Source of the DNA: Ambrosia x helenae | Lineage: Eukaryota; Streptophyta; Magnoliopsida; Asterales; Asteraceae | Assembly: GCA_030844895.1 (NCBI GenBank) | Contig: CM061224.1 | Span: 5,357,591 to 5,421,590 of the forward strand | DNA length: 64,000 nt | Direction of reading: 5' to 3' | Part shown: positions 10,376 through 20,368 of the stretch, one piece after another | How positions within the stretch are numbered: position 1 is the stretch's first letter | How the letters are laid out: each line of letters begins with the position of its first letter | Translations under genes and position numbers: made by a program | The notes under the pieces: model-generated | Database searches by the model: none | Told to the model about the DNA's origin: nothing | Seen by the model: the letters and a program-made list of their open reading frames with translations, nothing else

Positions 10376-11106
10376 TTTTTTTTTTTTTGAAAATAAACTT
10401 CATTAAGAACACCGGGCCGGACCTCAAAACAAGGACCGCACCGGACAAAAAATTACATCATATACAACGGGTATTTAACCCAATCTTTCCAATCAATCCG
10501 GTTACAATTCGATCTATACTTCAACCACAAAAACGCCAAAGACTTAGCCGAAGCCACTACATCAGCTATCCTAGGGACGGAATGCTGAAAAATCGCCTTA
10601 TTCCTTTCCAGCCAAATGGCCCAACAAACAACCATGCTAATCCCCCTAAGGATCTTCTTACCCTTAGCTATACCAGAGGCCGATTCAAACCAAACCATAA
10701 GATCTTCAATACAATTAAACCGGACAGGAACATAACGAACCCACCCCCAAATAATGCTCCAAACCCCATGAACAAAACTGCAAGAAACAAGAAGATGTGT
10801 AATGGACTCCTCAATACCACCACAAAAGACGCATCTAGTACTAGACAAATTAACCCCCCTTTTAACAAGCTCGTCGCAGGTTGGAATCCTTCCTTTTTCA
10901 ATACGCCAAAAAAATATGTTAACCTTTAACGGAACCCAGCTCTCCCATCTCATATGCTGGCCGCCCAGATTATACGAATTTATTCTCAAAGATAACTTCA
11001 CTGCAGCGACAGAAAAATCTTTGTCAAGTTTGTTATCCCAAAACCAACGATCCTTGCTACCAGACCTGCATACATTAGACATCAAAAACACCAAATCTAT
11101 TTTTTA
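10376..11106 (-). mobile_element. 5'-truncated L1-type LINE, RT zinc-binding end
   Basis: On the - strand an open frame (11094-10453, 213 aa) encodes the zf-RVT domain at the C-terminus of plant L1 reverse transcriptases: WESWVPLKVNIFFWRI, then a C-x2-C...H-x4-C set (CVFCGGIEESITHLLVSC) and CWAIWLERNKAIF. A T-run on + (10376-10388) is the poly(A) tail on -. The rest of ORF2 and ORF1 are missing, as usual for truncated LINE inserts. The right edge is approximate; no target duplication was identified. Confidence 0.85.
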
Positions 11107-11143
11107 ATGCACAAACGAATTGAGCTCTAAGTCATTATTTAAA

Positions 11144-11584
11144 GGAAAAATGGAAATAAATAATCCCAATTATTCACTATTGGCCAATAACAGTCCCAAC
11201 TACGAAAATCATAAATATTGGTCCCAACTTTCGACATATTGGAAACCAACGGACCCAAACTAACGGAGGCTAACTCCGTTAGTGTAATGCTGACGTGGCA
11301 TGCTTAGGTGGCAAGATGATCCTACGTGGCATCCTACGTGGCATGCCACGTGGCAAAATAACCCTATGTGGCATCCTACGTGGCATGCCACATGGCAAAA
11401 TGATCCTACGTGGCATCCTACGTGGTATGCCACGTCAGCATCACACTAACGGGGTTAGTCTCCGTTAGTTTGGGTCCGTTGGTTTCTAATATGTCGAAAG
11501 TTGGGACCAATATTGGTGATTTTCATAGTTGGGACTGTTATTGGCCAATAGTGAATAGTTGGGATTATTTATTTCCATTATTCC
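11144..11584. mobile_element. Foldback MULE-like MITE with internal tandem repeats
   Basis: The left arm (about 11144-11285) and right arm (about 11448-11584) are inverted copies that begin GGAAAAATGG and end CCATTATTCC. TTATTTAAA flanks both sides (11135-11143, 11585-11593), a 9-bp duplication typical of Mutator-like elements. The centre holds three imperfect direct repeats of about 46 bp rich in CTACGTGGCATG and CACGTGGCA. No coding capacity. Confidence 0.88.
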
Positions 11585-11593
11585 TTATTTAAA

Positions 11594-12002
11594 ACTTGAA
11601 AGTGAACAAAACATATGCTATTTGGGCTTCATGGACTAATGGCCCAAAAAAAAAGAACAGGAACGAACAAGGTTAAAGGAGTCGCATTCGGCAGCCAAAA
11701 ATGGAAACCAAGGAGATCTAAGAAAAAATAAATAAGATGAGCGTGTAACAAATAATTCCATATCGGGTGGGCATCCTTTTTAGTTGGGTTTTGGATTCTG
11801 GTAATGATTAGTGCACCCATTTTAGTTTTACAAATAATTCCATATCGCCTGGGCACCCATTTTTGGTTTTACATCATGTTTTGTGTCAAAGCGTGTAACA
11901 ATCAAGCATACAAGACCAACTCCAAGCAATAAGAAGAGCCGGAGTGAACTGGGCCGCGTAATGGCAAACATTTTTGAGGCCCAAATCATTCATAAAAGCT
12001 AT
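11594..12002. other. Intergenic segment
   Basis: Contains two near-copies of an ATAATTCCATATCG...GGGCACCCATTTT phrase (about 11752 and 11827), a small local duplication. No gene recognised. Confidence 0.4.
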
Positions 12003-12232
12003 GGGCTGTTTGATTGATGAAGTGCTTAATATTAAGAGATCTAAATGGTTAAAAAGTTTTAGATGATTAAGTGTTTAATGGTTTAGCTATGCACCAAGTC
12101 TGAATGGTTCAGCTCTTAACCATTCCATTCAGAGCATTTATTAGGTTGAAACAAACAGTCTTTGAGTCTGAACGCTGAACTATTTAGAGCTGAATGGTTC
12201 AGAGCCTCATTAAGAGGTCACCAAACAGGCCC
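12003..12232. mobile_element. MITE family GGGCTGTTTGG, copy A
   Basis: Starts GGGCTGTTTG and ends CCAAACAGGCCC, with CTGAATGGTTCAG-type palindromes inside. Related copies are at 58221 and 61387; the last has a 3-bp TAA duplication, which points to PIF/Harbinger. Confidence 0.7.
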
Positions 12233-13026
12233 TAAGCGGCTTAGCCTGTTGGGCTTAGTATTTTTGGGCCATCAACAACATGTCTATGGTTTCCAGCATT
12301 TTTAATTGGTAAAAGTAATAGCTAAACATATTTGTGTCCAATGTACCAAAAGTTGAAGTTTACTTTACTCCATCTTCACCAATAAACCAATAAGGCACTA
12401 ATCAGTAATCATAACTCGAATAATCGGGATAAAGCAAAATATAGTAAAATTGAAACATCAACTCTGATCCTCCTCCAATATTGCACTTAAATAAAACCCC
12501 AACCTTTCTGGGAGACATATTTTGCCCAATCGCATTGACATGTTAAAAACAATAAAGATGGAGAACATAAAGAGGAAGGGCTGCTACATGCGTATTATTC
12601 TAAGAATAATACTCGCCAAAGACATTGTTTTGACTCTTGACACTCTTTCTTTCTTTTTTTCTTTTGTGGGGGTAGGGGACGGATATGTTCTTTTTCAAAA
12701 AAATTGTTTATCTTTTTATTTTCTTAGTTTTTTTTTTACTATGTGTTTTAGATTTTTTTTTTTAATCTTAACTATTTTTAAATTTTACTTTTTTGGTAGT
12801 TTTTTTTTCTTGATTAACACCATACCTCGATTGCACAGTGAATAATGTGATACCAAATCAAACAACGACCGGAAGATTAAGGGGCATATAGCATACGAAA
12901 ACCTTATAATAAAACTCAAACATCTAACTGAGATAAGGACTTCGCAAATTGTCAAGTTGATAACTTGCATTGAAGCTATAAAAACATTAAGGTGGTCTCT
13001 CATTATGCGACTAAAGCTAGCACTCG
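12233..13026. other. Intergenic, T-rich
   Basis: Poly-T rich tract (about 12640-12815) and AT-rich DNA. Open frames here are low-complexity and unsupported. Confidence 0.4.
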
Positions 13027-13042
13027 ATTTGCGACATAAACA

Positions 13043-13526
13043 AACAAACAACAACAACAATCTTACCCAGTAAATCTCACAAAATAGCACAGCTAAGAGT
13101 AGGGTCTGGGGAGGGTGGGATGTAGGCAAACCTTACCCCCGGATAGAGAGGCTGCTTCCAGAGAGACCCCCGGCTCGGCAACACAAAAATCGACTAGTAA
13201 ACTACACTAAAAACTAATAAAGAGATACTACAATTATATAAACATTGGAAGTGTCATGTATTAGAACAAAGGTATGTATGCCATAGAAACAATATAACCC
13301 ATATAGAAACATAGCAGGTGTCGTGCATTAAAACAAAGGTAGACATGCAATAAAAGCGACATAACCCAAAAAGGTATATATGAAACAGTCCCTAAGAATC
13401 CTTAGCCTCAATTCTACGTCTCCACGAACTCCTATCTTGAACCATGTCCTCAGAGAGGTGCAGCTCTATCAAATCCTGTTCAATACGCTTATCCCAGGTC
13501 AACTTGGGTCTACCTCTACAACTCCT
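13043..13526 (-). mobile_element. 5'-truncated RTE-type LINE with 16-bp target duplication
   Basis: ATTTGCGACATAAACA flanks the insert exactly (13027-13042 and 13527-13542). Reading the - strand from the right, the first about 130 nt encode the end of an RTE reverse transcriptase (RGRPKLTWDKRIEQDL, then LHLSEDMVQDRSSWRRR and a stop), followed by a 3' UTR and a (TTG)n tail, seen on + as the CAACAACAA run at 13050-13060. The UTR end (GGTAAGGTTTGCCTACATCC) is shared with the short retroposons at 30637 and 59814. Confidence 0.9.
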
Positions 13527-13542
13527 ATTTGCGACATAAACA

Positions 13543-14057
13543 TGTTTCTAATTAACAATTGTAATTCACAAGTGAGATTAATTAAGTGTTTGTCAAATGA
13601 TTATTAATTGGATACTTAGAAAAATAAAACATGCCTTAACGTGAAAAGAAAAACAAATAAATCTCTAGTTCAACTTTAAATTTGATTATGTCATCCATCT
13701 TCTATCATGTTGATCAATAAAAATATTCTAAAATAGATTATCAAACTCAATAACAAATACCTAACCATAAAAGATTTGATAATAAAACAAACTCATAAGA
13801 GAAGTGAAAAGGTGTTTTCCCACACTTGCGAAAAAATCACACAACAATAGTATTTTTACCATGTTTTTTGGTGTGAGTGTTTACAAATGACTGAGTAAGT
13901 GATAGATCGGAGTGATTTCGGATAACGTGCTAATAAAAACTAATGAGATGTGGGTTTAGAGAAATCTATCAAGCATGATAACTTTTTATAGTATGTAGAT
14001 AGTATATTATCTCCCTTCTCTTTCCTTCCCTCTTACTCTTTTATTCATTGAGAATGA
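13543..14057. other. Intergenic spacer
   Basis: AT-rich and without recognised features. It is the host sequence left of the Helitron that ends at 14058. Confidence 0.4.
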
Positions 14058-14286
14058 CTAGTGAGTTTACCCGCGCGTTGCTGCGGGATCAAAAAAAAAA
14101 AACTTGTATTGCATCAATGTGGTTATGTACGAATGGCAAAAATGCATATTCAATAATACACCAACATAACCAATTATCAAGAGTTGACATTGAAACTTGA
14201 TAATCAAGGAACATTCAAAGAAAGTCAACAAAGTTAAATTTTTTCGGTAAATGTTAAACTCACTCTCATAAAGAACTAAATCGTAC

Positions 14287-16633
14287 CTTTCCTTGCATTG
14301 CTCATAAAAGCTAGCCAATGATGCTTTGCGTGTCCGAGGAATGGCTGCACAAAATCAAAATACAATTAGTTCAAAGTAGCAAAGTGGTTGTTTGAAACTA
14401 ATTTCATTTGACTGCTTGATAAATTACCTGATTGCATGACTTGTCTAAGTGAGTTCATTATGCTTTTAGCTGCTTCAGTTGTTAGGCGGTCCGCCAGTCA
14501 ATGTGCCAACGTAGTGCGAAGAAACGGACATAGGCCTTGAGACAGGTAAGCACGGTCAAGTGCTAACAAGGGTCGATGCCATGGGTCCCTGAGCTTCAGT
14601 TCTTTGTTGTTGTGCATCAGCCTATGCAACAAAGTGCCCATTTCCAGCCAAGCACATTATAGCTTGAGCCTAGATAAAACAAGAAAATACAAATTTCCTC
14701 AATTTTCAAGACCCGTATTATTTTCTTCAACATCAGATATTTGGACCCGTAATCGCGTGTGCTTCCTTTGGAAACAAGACCCAAAAGGTGAAAATGTAAA
14801 AGAACATAAATCGATAATAGTAACACGTGGGTATTGTTTTTAAAATTATTTTATTGATCGTGCACGCAAGTATAAAAGATGGAAATTACATGTAAATCTA
14901 AATAAGAAAGATGAAGAGTAAGGCTACCTGTTCAGGGGAGATACCATCATATACATTCACCATACCATCATAAAAGATGGTTAGTTGAGCTGGGGCAGAA
15001 ACAATCTTGAAACCATGCCTTCAATCAAACAAAAAAATCATCAGTCTTTGGGACTAAACTAATTAAAGGTTTCATTAACACACCCTATTCAAATTAGTTA
15101 ATTTTTAATAGTAACCATGAGAACCAGTTATCAAACAATTCACAGATCCCATTAATATTGTGTTAACCAAATAGCTTACCACTGTGCCACCCCCTCAAAG
15201 GTTTCAAAGTAATTAGTTGAAGGTATACTAAGCAAACTACCAGAAAACACACTGAAAAATAAATAATAAAAAATCAAAAGAACAAATACCATGGAGCTTC
15301 AGTAAGTAACTGTGAATAAACATGAGCACCCGAGGAAATAGGCCTATTATTCATCATCACCGGAACTACTTTTTTTTAACGGCCAAAACACTATATACAT
15401 AGGCCCAGCAAGTGGTTGGAAAACGCAATTACAACCCCATTACCAACAAAAAAAACGCCCCTGAGATTACAATAACTCTAAGATGGTAAAATCCGCCCAT
15501 TTATCCCAAGTGACCTTTTTTCAAATTGCTTCTATTATCGATCCACGAATAAACATCTTCTTTGATAGACTCCACAGTGTAGGTCACCGGAACGAATTTG
15601 CTTTCGAAAACCTTAAAATTTCTCGCCATCCAGATTCTAGACACCGTAGCCATAGCAATCGTGTAAACTAATTTCTTCCATCTCTTACAACCCGGGCTTT
15701 CCTTCAAAATGGCGAACACGTCCAGAAGAGAATTTATAACCTCTGGCCATGAAATTCTCATCCATACAAAGTTATTCCACCATATGCTTTTTGAAAAGAG
15801 GCACCCCACAAACAAATGGTCAACATCTTCTACATACAGTCCACATCGATCACACATACTGTTGACCGAATTTAAACCTCTAGCTTGTAACTCCACCTTA
15901 GCCGCGACCCGACCCATTAATGCTCTCCGCAATAAAACGTTGGTCTTCATCAGCGCCCAGGCAATCCACAAATAAGATTGATCCGTTTTCACATCAGCAG
16001 AAGCAAGTAACTGGCCCTGCGCAAACTTTTAGTGGAAAAAAGAACGTCCTCGCTGTTATCCCATGACCAAACATTCAAATGCTGCGTTATGTGGACCTGT
16101 TGAATAGCCGATTTCATAGACTGAAAATCCAGCATTAAACTCGGTCTCAAGTTGCCGCCTTTCCCCTCCCAATCCCAAATAATACCTGATCCATCTTAAT
16201 GATAATGATCCATGACTGTCGCCAACTTGTTAACTGCTTGCTTATATAAAGAGGGATGCCTATCACAAAGCGAATACGGACCGACCCATCTATCGTTCCA
16301 AAAGCTTGTTTTCCCACCATTACCAATCACAACTTTGAGCTTATCCTTAATATAAATACCAATCCGTTCAAGGGTCTCGCCCATCGAAGATATATCTTTC
16401 CACATACCCGATACACTCTTTTTGGCAGGAATTAATTTCCCATTGATCTTTGTGGTATGTATAGCACTAATAACCTTGGCCCAAAGTTGATTCGGGTCAT
16501 CTTTGAATCGCCACCACCACTTCGATAACATAGCGAGATTATAATCCTCGATCCCACTGATCCCAAGCCCTCATACTTTCTTAGGTTTAATCACCGGAAC
16601 TACTGATTTGGTGGCATGGTGAAGTTGCGCAAT
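14287..16633 (-). pseudogene. JAZ/TIFY gene fragment (four exons) captured in Helitron
   Basis: JAZ proteins repress MYC factors in jasmonate signalling. Four exon-like blocks with GT-AG borders: 16633-15290 (split by an L1), 15018-14928, 14669-14428 and 14344-14287. The first joins in frame to the second to give ...TEAPWHGFKIVSAPAQL, and the TIFY motif follows (LTIFYDGMVNVYDGISPEQ, then AQAIMCLAGNG across the next join). A TAG soon after (GHFVA then stop) and further stops break block 3. Block 4 encodes a degraded Jas motif (IPRTRKASLASFYEQCKER) and ends at the usual Jas-intron position. The N-terminal exon is not found. Closest style is TIFY6B/JAZ3, by memory only. Confidence 0.85.
15371..16589 (-). 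mobile_element. 5'-truncated L1 LINE inserted in the JAZ fragment
   Basis: ATCACCGGAACTACT (15 bp) occurs on both sides (15356-15370 and 16590-16604). The T run at 15371 is the poly(A) tail of a - strand insert ending TTTTGGCCGTT-A(n). Two broken frames remain: 16531-16196 (LSKWWWRFKDDPNQLWAKVI) and 15992-15501, which holds the zf-RVT zinc motif (CDRCGLYVEDVDHLFVGC). A frameshift separates them, so the element is dead. Confidence 0.92.
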
Positions 16634-17740
16634 CTGTGTAAATTAAACAAACTATAATGCTCAAAAGCAATAATGGATAAACCTAATTTATACAAAGATC
16701 CCAAAAAGCAATCTATTTTGACAAACGTATCTTATAGGTCTGGTATCCATTTTTTATAGTTATAAGATTGTTAGTCCTAATCAACCATTTTCATATTATA
16801 AGATTGTTAGTCCTAATTAAACATATTTAATTTAATCGTGTATAACAAATATATCATCAAATGTCTTAGGTAACAATAAATTGCAAGATGAATTTTACAA
16901 ACAGAAATTAGGATATATGAATCAAAACTTTTGACCCATTGGATCACATAAATGGACCGAATTGGGCAAATCATCTGAAAATTCATTTTAAAAGAACAAA
17001 ATATTTAAAAACTACCTGGATATTAAATTAAATAAAACACTAAGACTACATGTTTACCTGAAATTTTGATTATGGAGGAGGAGACAATAACTGGACGACA
17101 GCAGTGGAGCTAGTCGGGTGATGGGTCATGGGGTTGGGTTGTTACAGCGACAACCGGATATGACAACGATCGCCGTAAAAGGAAGAGACAAAGAGGAGAA
17201 GGGTACGACGATGCTGCTGGTTAAACTCGGCAATGGTGACGGGGATGTGATGAGGGGTTGGGTTGGAAGTGACTATGTGGATATAGTGATTAGGGTGCAA
17301 ACAATCCCAAACCCTGATAAATATTTGCGGAGGGAAGTATAGGTAAGAATCGCTTGAGGAAATGATGACATTGAAGAAAGAAAACACACGTATATATCAT
17401 TCAACTGGGGAAAACGAAAAATCAAGGGTTTCTTGCATTCAAGAGGGTGTTAAAGGAGACAGTAATCATTCATTGGTTACAGAAGAAGTAAAACGATAAG
17501 GCAACAGGCAAGGGTATGGATGGAAGATGAAGGGTAGGATTGTAAATTTGTTTTGACATTGCAAATGATGAGGATGGTGAAATGTCTACATTGCCCTCCT
17601 AAGTGTCTTAATTGTCCCTAATATCCCTATAATACCCTTATGAAATAAGCTTTATTCTCTTATACTTGTTGCTTTAAAAATTGTACCCATGTCAAAATTA
17701 CAATATGATACATCACTCCTCCTTTATAATGTATTATAGA

Positions 17741-18319
17741 TAATAAAAAACCACTTAATTGTCATCTATATTTGTTGGACTAGTTATACAAGTAGTTATA
17801 CAGTTATCACATTCAGCTGATAAAGTGTAATATAGACCATACACGTAAGTTGCTATCATAGACAATTCCTCCAAAACATAAGCCGCCATCACAATTTGCA
17901 TCTCACCCAATGAGATTTGACATGCACTTTAAAACCTTGGTCATCACATACGATTTGTCGTCACCCATAATAGCCCTTTGAAATTCTAGCCACGATGGTT
18001 GCCAGCATAGGCCTCTTCTCGCAAAAGCCAGAAAGTACCCTATGGTTCGCGTTCAACATGTGAATAATAAAAAAAAAAAAAAACTCTACAAAAGCGTCAC
18101 TTTTGTCTTTGGAAACTAATTTCCAAACCCTAAAACAACTCATAAACGCAAAAAAAAAAAAAAACAAAAAACAAAAAAACAAAAAAACAAAAAAAAACAA
18201 AACAAAAACTGAAAAAAAAAAAATAAACAAAAAATAAATCCCTTTACATCGCTAGCTACATGTCTAGCCATGTTTTCTCTACGAAAGAATATATTATAAT
18301 AGTTTATATATAATATATA
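17741..18319. other. Spacer with A-rich low-complexity tract
   Basis: 18068-18240 is made of A runs broken by single C (AAAAAAC units). Open frames of poly-Phe type on the other strand are artefacts. No gene recognised. Confidence 0.5.
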
Positions 18320-18339
18320 AACTATTATATACTTGGGCT

Positions 18340-19282
18340 GGGGACGTCTCCTTGGCGTTGCTTTGTCCGAACTTATTCGAAATTGAGAAAAAGAAGTTAG
18401 TTTTTGTTGCGGAGCGGGTGGGTCAGGGTGGTTTGGGTTTCAATTGGGAATGGTCGAGGGGGGTTGGGGCTGGTGTCGAGGCTACAGAGTTGGTTCTGTT
18501 GCAAAATCTGATCGGTGCAGTCACATTCGAACAAAGTTGTGACAAATGGTTTTGGGTTCTGAATGGGTTTGGGTCTTTCACTGTTGGGAGCTTCAAAGAA
18601 GGGCTCGCGGAGCGCAGATTTGTGTTTCCAGAATACAAGTTCAGACGTAACTCTTGGGTCCCGACAAAAGTCGAGATGGTAGCTTGGAGGGCCGAGTTGG
18701 ACCGGCTGCCAACACTTTCAACACTTCATCGAAGAAATGTGCAGTTCGGGTCTTGCTTGTGTCCATTTTGCAATGAAGTCGAGGAGACAGCGGATCATAT
18801 ATTCACTGGTTGTGGGTTCGTGCAGATAATTTGGCAGCTAGTTTCAATTTGGTGCAGCATTTATCCACTGTATGTTTTTAATGTTCGTGACATTCTTGAC
18901 TTGTCTCTGGCTGCCGGCGATTCAAAGAAGAAAAAGAAAGCGTTACATGCGGTTTGTTTGGTCGCCATTTGGAGCATATGGAAATCTAGAAACGAGGTGG
19001 TGTTTAATCAGGTTCAACCTTCAATTCAAAAGACATTTGGAGAAGTTAAGGCATTGAGTTACTTATGGGTCAAGACGCGCTCAAAACATTATGGGTTGGA
19101 TTGGGATACTTGGAATGGGTTCAAATTGTATAAGATTGGTTGGTAGACCTTATAGTTTTGTTATGTTTTGTCCACTTCTGTACATTGAATTTGGTGGCTG
19201 TAACAAACCTGGTGGTTCGGCTACCGTTCTGATAGCCGTTTTTGGAATGAAAGTTTTTTGTTGGCCGTTCACAAAAAAAGTT
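18340..19282 (+). mobile_element. 5'-truncated L1 LINE, RT zinc-binding end
   Basis: The frame ending at 19146 (264 aa as an ORF) encodes DKWFWVLNGFGSFTVGSF, then RRNSWVPTKVEMVAWRAEL, a zinc set (CPFCNEVEETADHIFTGC) and AIWSIWKSRNEVVFNQ, the classic C-terminal zf-RVT of plant L1 ORF2. After the TAG comes a short UTR ending TTGGCCGTTCACAAAAAAAG near 19279. The left edge is uncertain; GTTTATATA occurs on both sides but the match is weak in this AT-rich context. Confidence 0.85.
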
Positions 19283-19460
19283 TATATAATCATTGTGTTT
19301 AATAGACATGTAAGGGTAAACGTGAACTATACTTTCTATACCGATTAAACATTATCATAAATCAACGGTATATTCAGTACGGACAAAACAAATAACATAA
19401 AAGAATAAGTCAAGCAAATCTTAGAAATCAACGAAAACTTGATCAACAATTCAAGATTAG

Positions 19461-19763
19461 TTTTGTTTTGTTTTTTTTTTTTTGAACGGCAAGGGAACGA
19501 CGTGTCAACCATCATGACACCGGGCGCTGTGGCCAAGGTCGACTACTCAACCACTGCCATCCCCTTGGCACTCCCAGATGCGCGAAAACCTGACCTCCAC
19601 CCGTCGAAGGCACGACAGTGGAATAATCGGTAAAACGTCGCCTCCCATCTGAGTTGAAACAACGCCACCCGTATTCGCTCTTCACCTAGATGCCACAGAA
19701 AATAATGTGGATAGTTAGAATTGAACCTAGGTCACAAGGAACAACAAGTTTTTCCCCAAAATT
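19461..19763 (-). mobile_element. tRNA-derived SINE 1 with 14-bp target duplication
   Basis: CAATTCAAGATTAG is repeated at 19447-19460 and 19764-19777. The + strand begins with a T-rich run (the poly(A) tail of a - strand element) preceded on - by TTGCCGTTC. A box B-like GGTTCAATTC lies on - near 19716-19725. No coding capacity. Confidence 0.8.
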
Positions 19764-19777
19764 CAATTCAAGATTAG

Positions 19778-20010
19778 TTTTTTTTTTTGAAAGGCTTAGT
19801 TCAGTGAAAATTCTTGTACAACCCTAACCTAGCGGTTCCAAGTTCGAATCCCTACTCACACACCGGTGTCCTCATTGCCTAAGCTAAAACCATCATGGGG
19901 AATTTTTTTGTGGTGTGCATGGATCGAACCTGTGACCTACCCAGGATGAAAACTCATAAGGAAAAACTCATCCTACCTCAAACCAACTGGGCCGGAGATT
20001 ATTGGCTCCC
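19778..20010 (-). mobile_element. tRNA-derived SINE 2 next to SINE 1
   Basis: The - strand shows box A (GGCCCAGTTGGTTTGAGG, about 19993-19976) and a perfect box B (GGTTCGATCC, 19930-19921), and ends in a poly(A) tract (T run at 19778-19789). It abuts the right duplication of SINE 1. Its own duplication was not resolved. It ends about 240 bp upstream of the RING1 TATA box. Confidence 0.75.
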
Positions 20011-20249
20011 AAATACATCTTTGATTCTTAGGAAACGATGTCGTTTCAATCCGATCTTACTAATCTTAGAATGTGATTAATCAATCTTCAATCATAAACA
20101 CCTCACATTATCACACACAAGTAATAATATTCCTAGTAAAGTACCACACTACCCTTGACAAATATTGAAAAATACGTACGTGTCCCCCATTTTGCACACA
20201 ACTCAATGGGGCAAAATCGTAAAAAAACCCTCTAAAGTTATAATAATCA

Positions 20250-20325
20250 TATAAATACGTAATACGTACAACAATTCGGCCATACCACATCTCTCTCTCT
20301 TTCTCTCTCTACTCTCTCTCATCAC
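20250..20325 (+). promoter_or_regulatory. Core promoter and CT-rich leader of RING1
   Basis: TATAAATA (20250-20257) lies about 112 bp upstream of the ATG. A (CT)n tract (20290-20320), the complement of GAGA elements bound by plant BPC factors, lies between, probably in the 5' leader. The transcription start is inferred, not seen. Confidence 0.5.
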
Positions 20326-20368
20326 CGTCGTGTAGCTTAACCGGCGGCGAGTGTTGGTCAAACAGTCA

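Larger units (their letters stand above)
14058..17740 (-). mobile_element. Helitron with both termini, carrying JAZ exons and an L1
   Basis: On the - strand it starts TCTATAATACATTATAAAGG (17740 leftward) right after a host A. It ends with hairpin CCCGCAGCAACGCGCGGG, a short spacer and CTAG (14061-14058) right before a host T. TC start, hairpin, CTRR end and A/T insertion site are the Helitron diagnostics; there are no TIRs and no duplication. It encodes no Rep/helicase, so it is non-autonomous. Inside are JAZ/TIFY exons on the same strand and an L1 fragment that arrived later. The 3' end is firm; the 5' end is chosen by sequence style. Confidence 0.78.

Noticed and set aside
10360..10929. 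189-aa open frame on +
   Set aside because: Antisense to the L1 zf-RVT frame on -; no domain and low-complexity translation.
18068..18240. Poly-Phe membrane protein on -
   Set aside because: Pure A-run low complexity on +.
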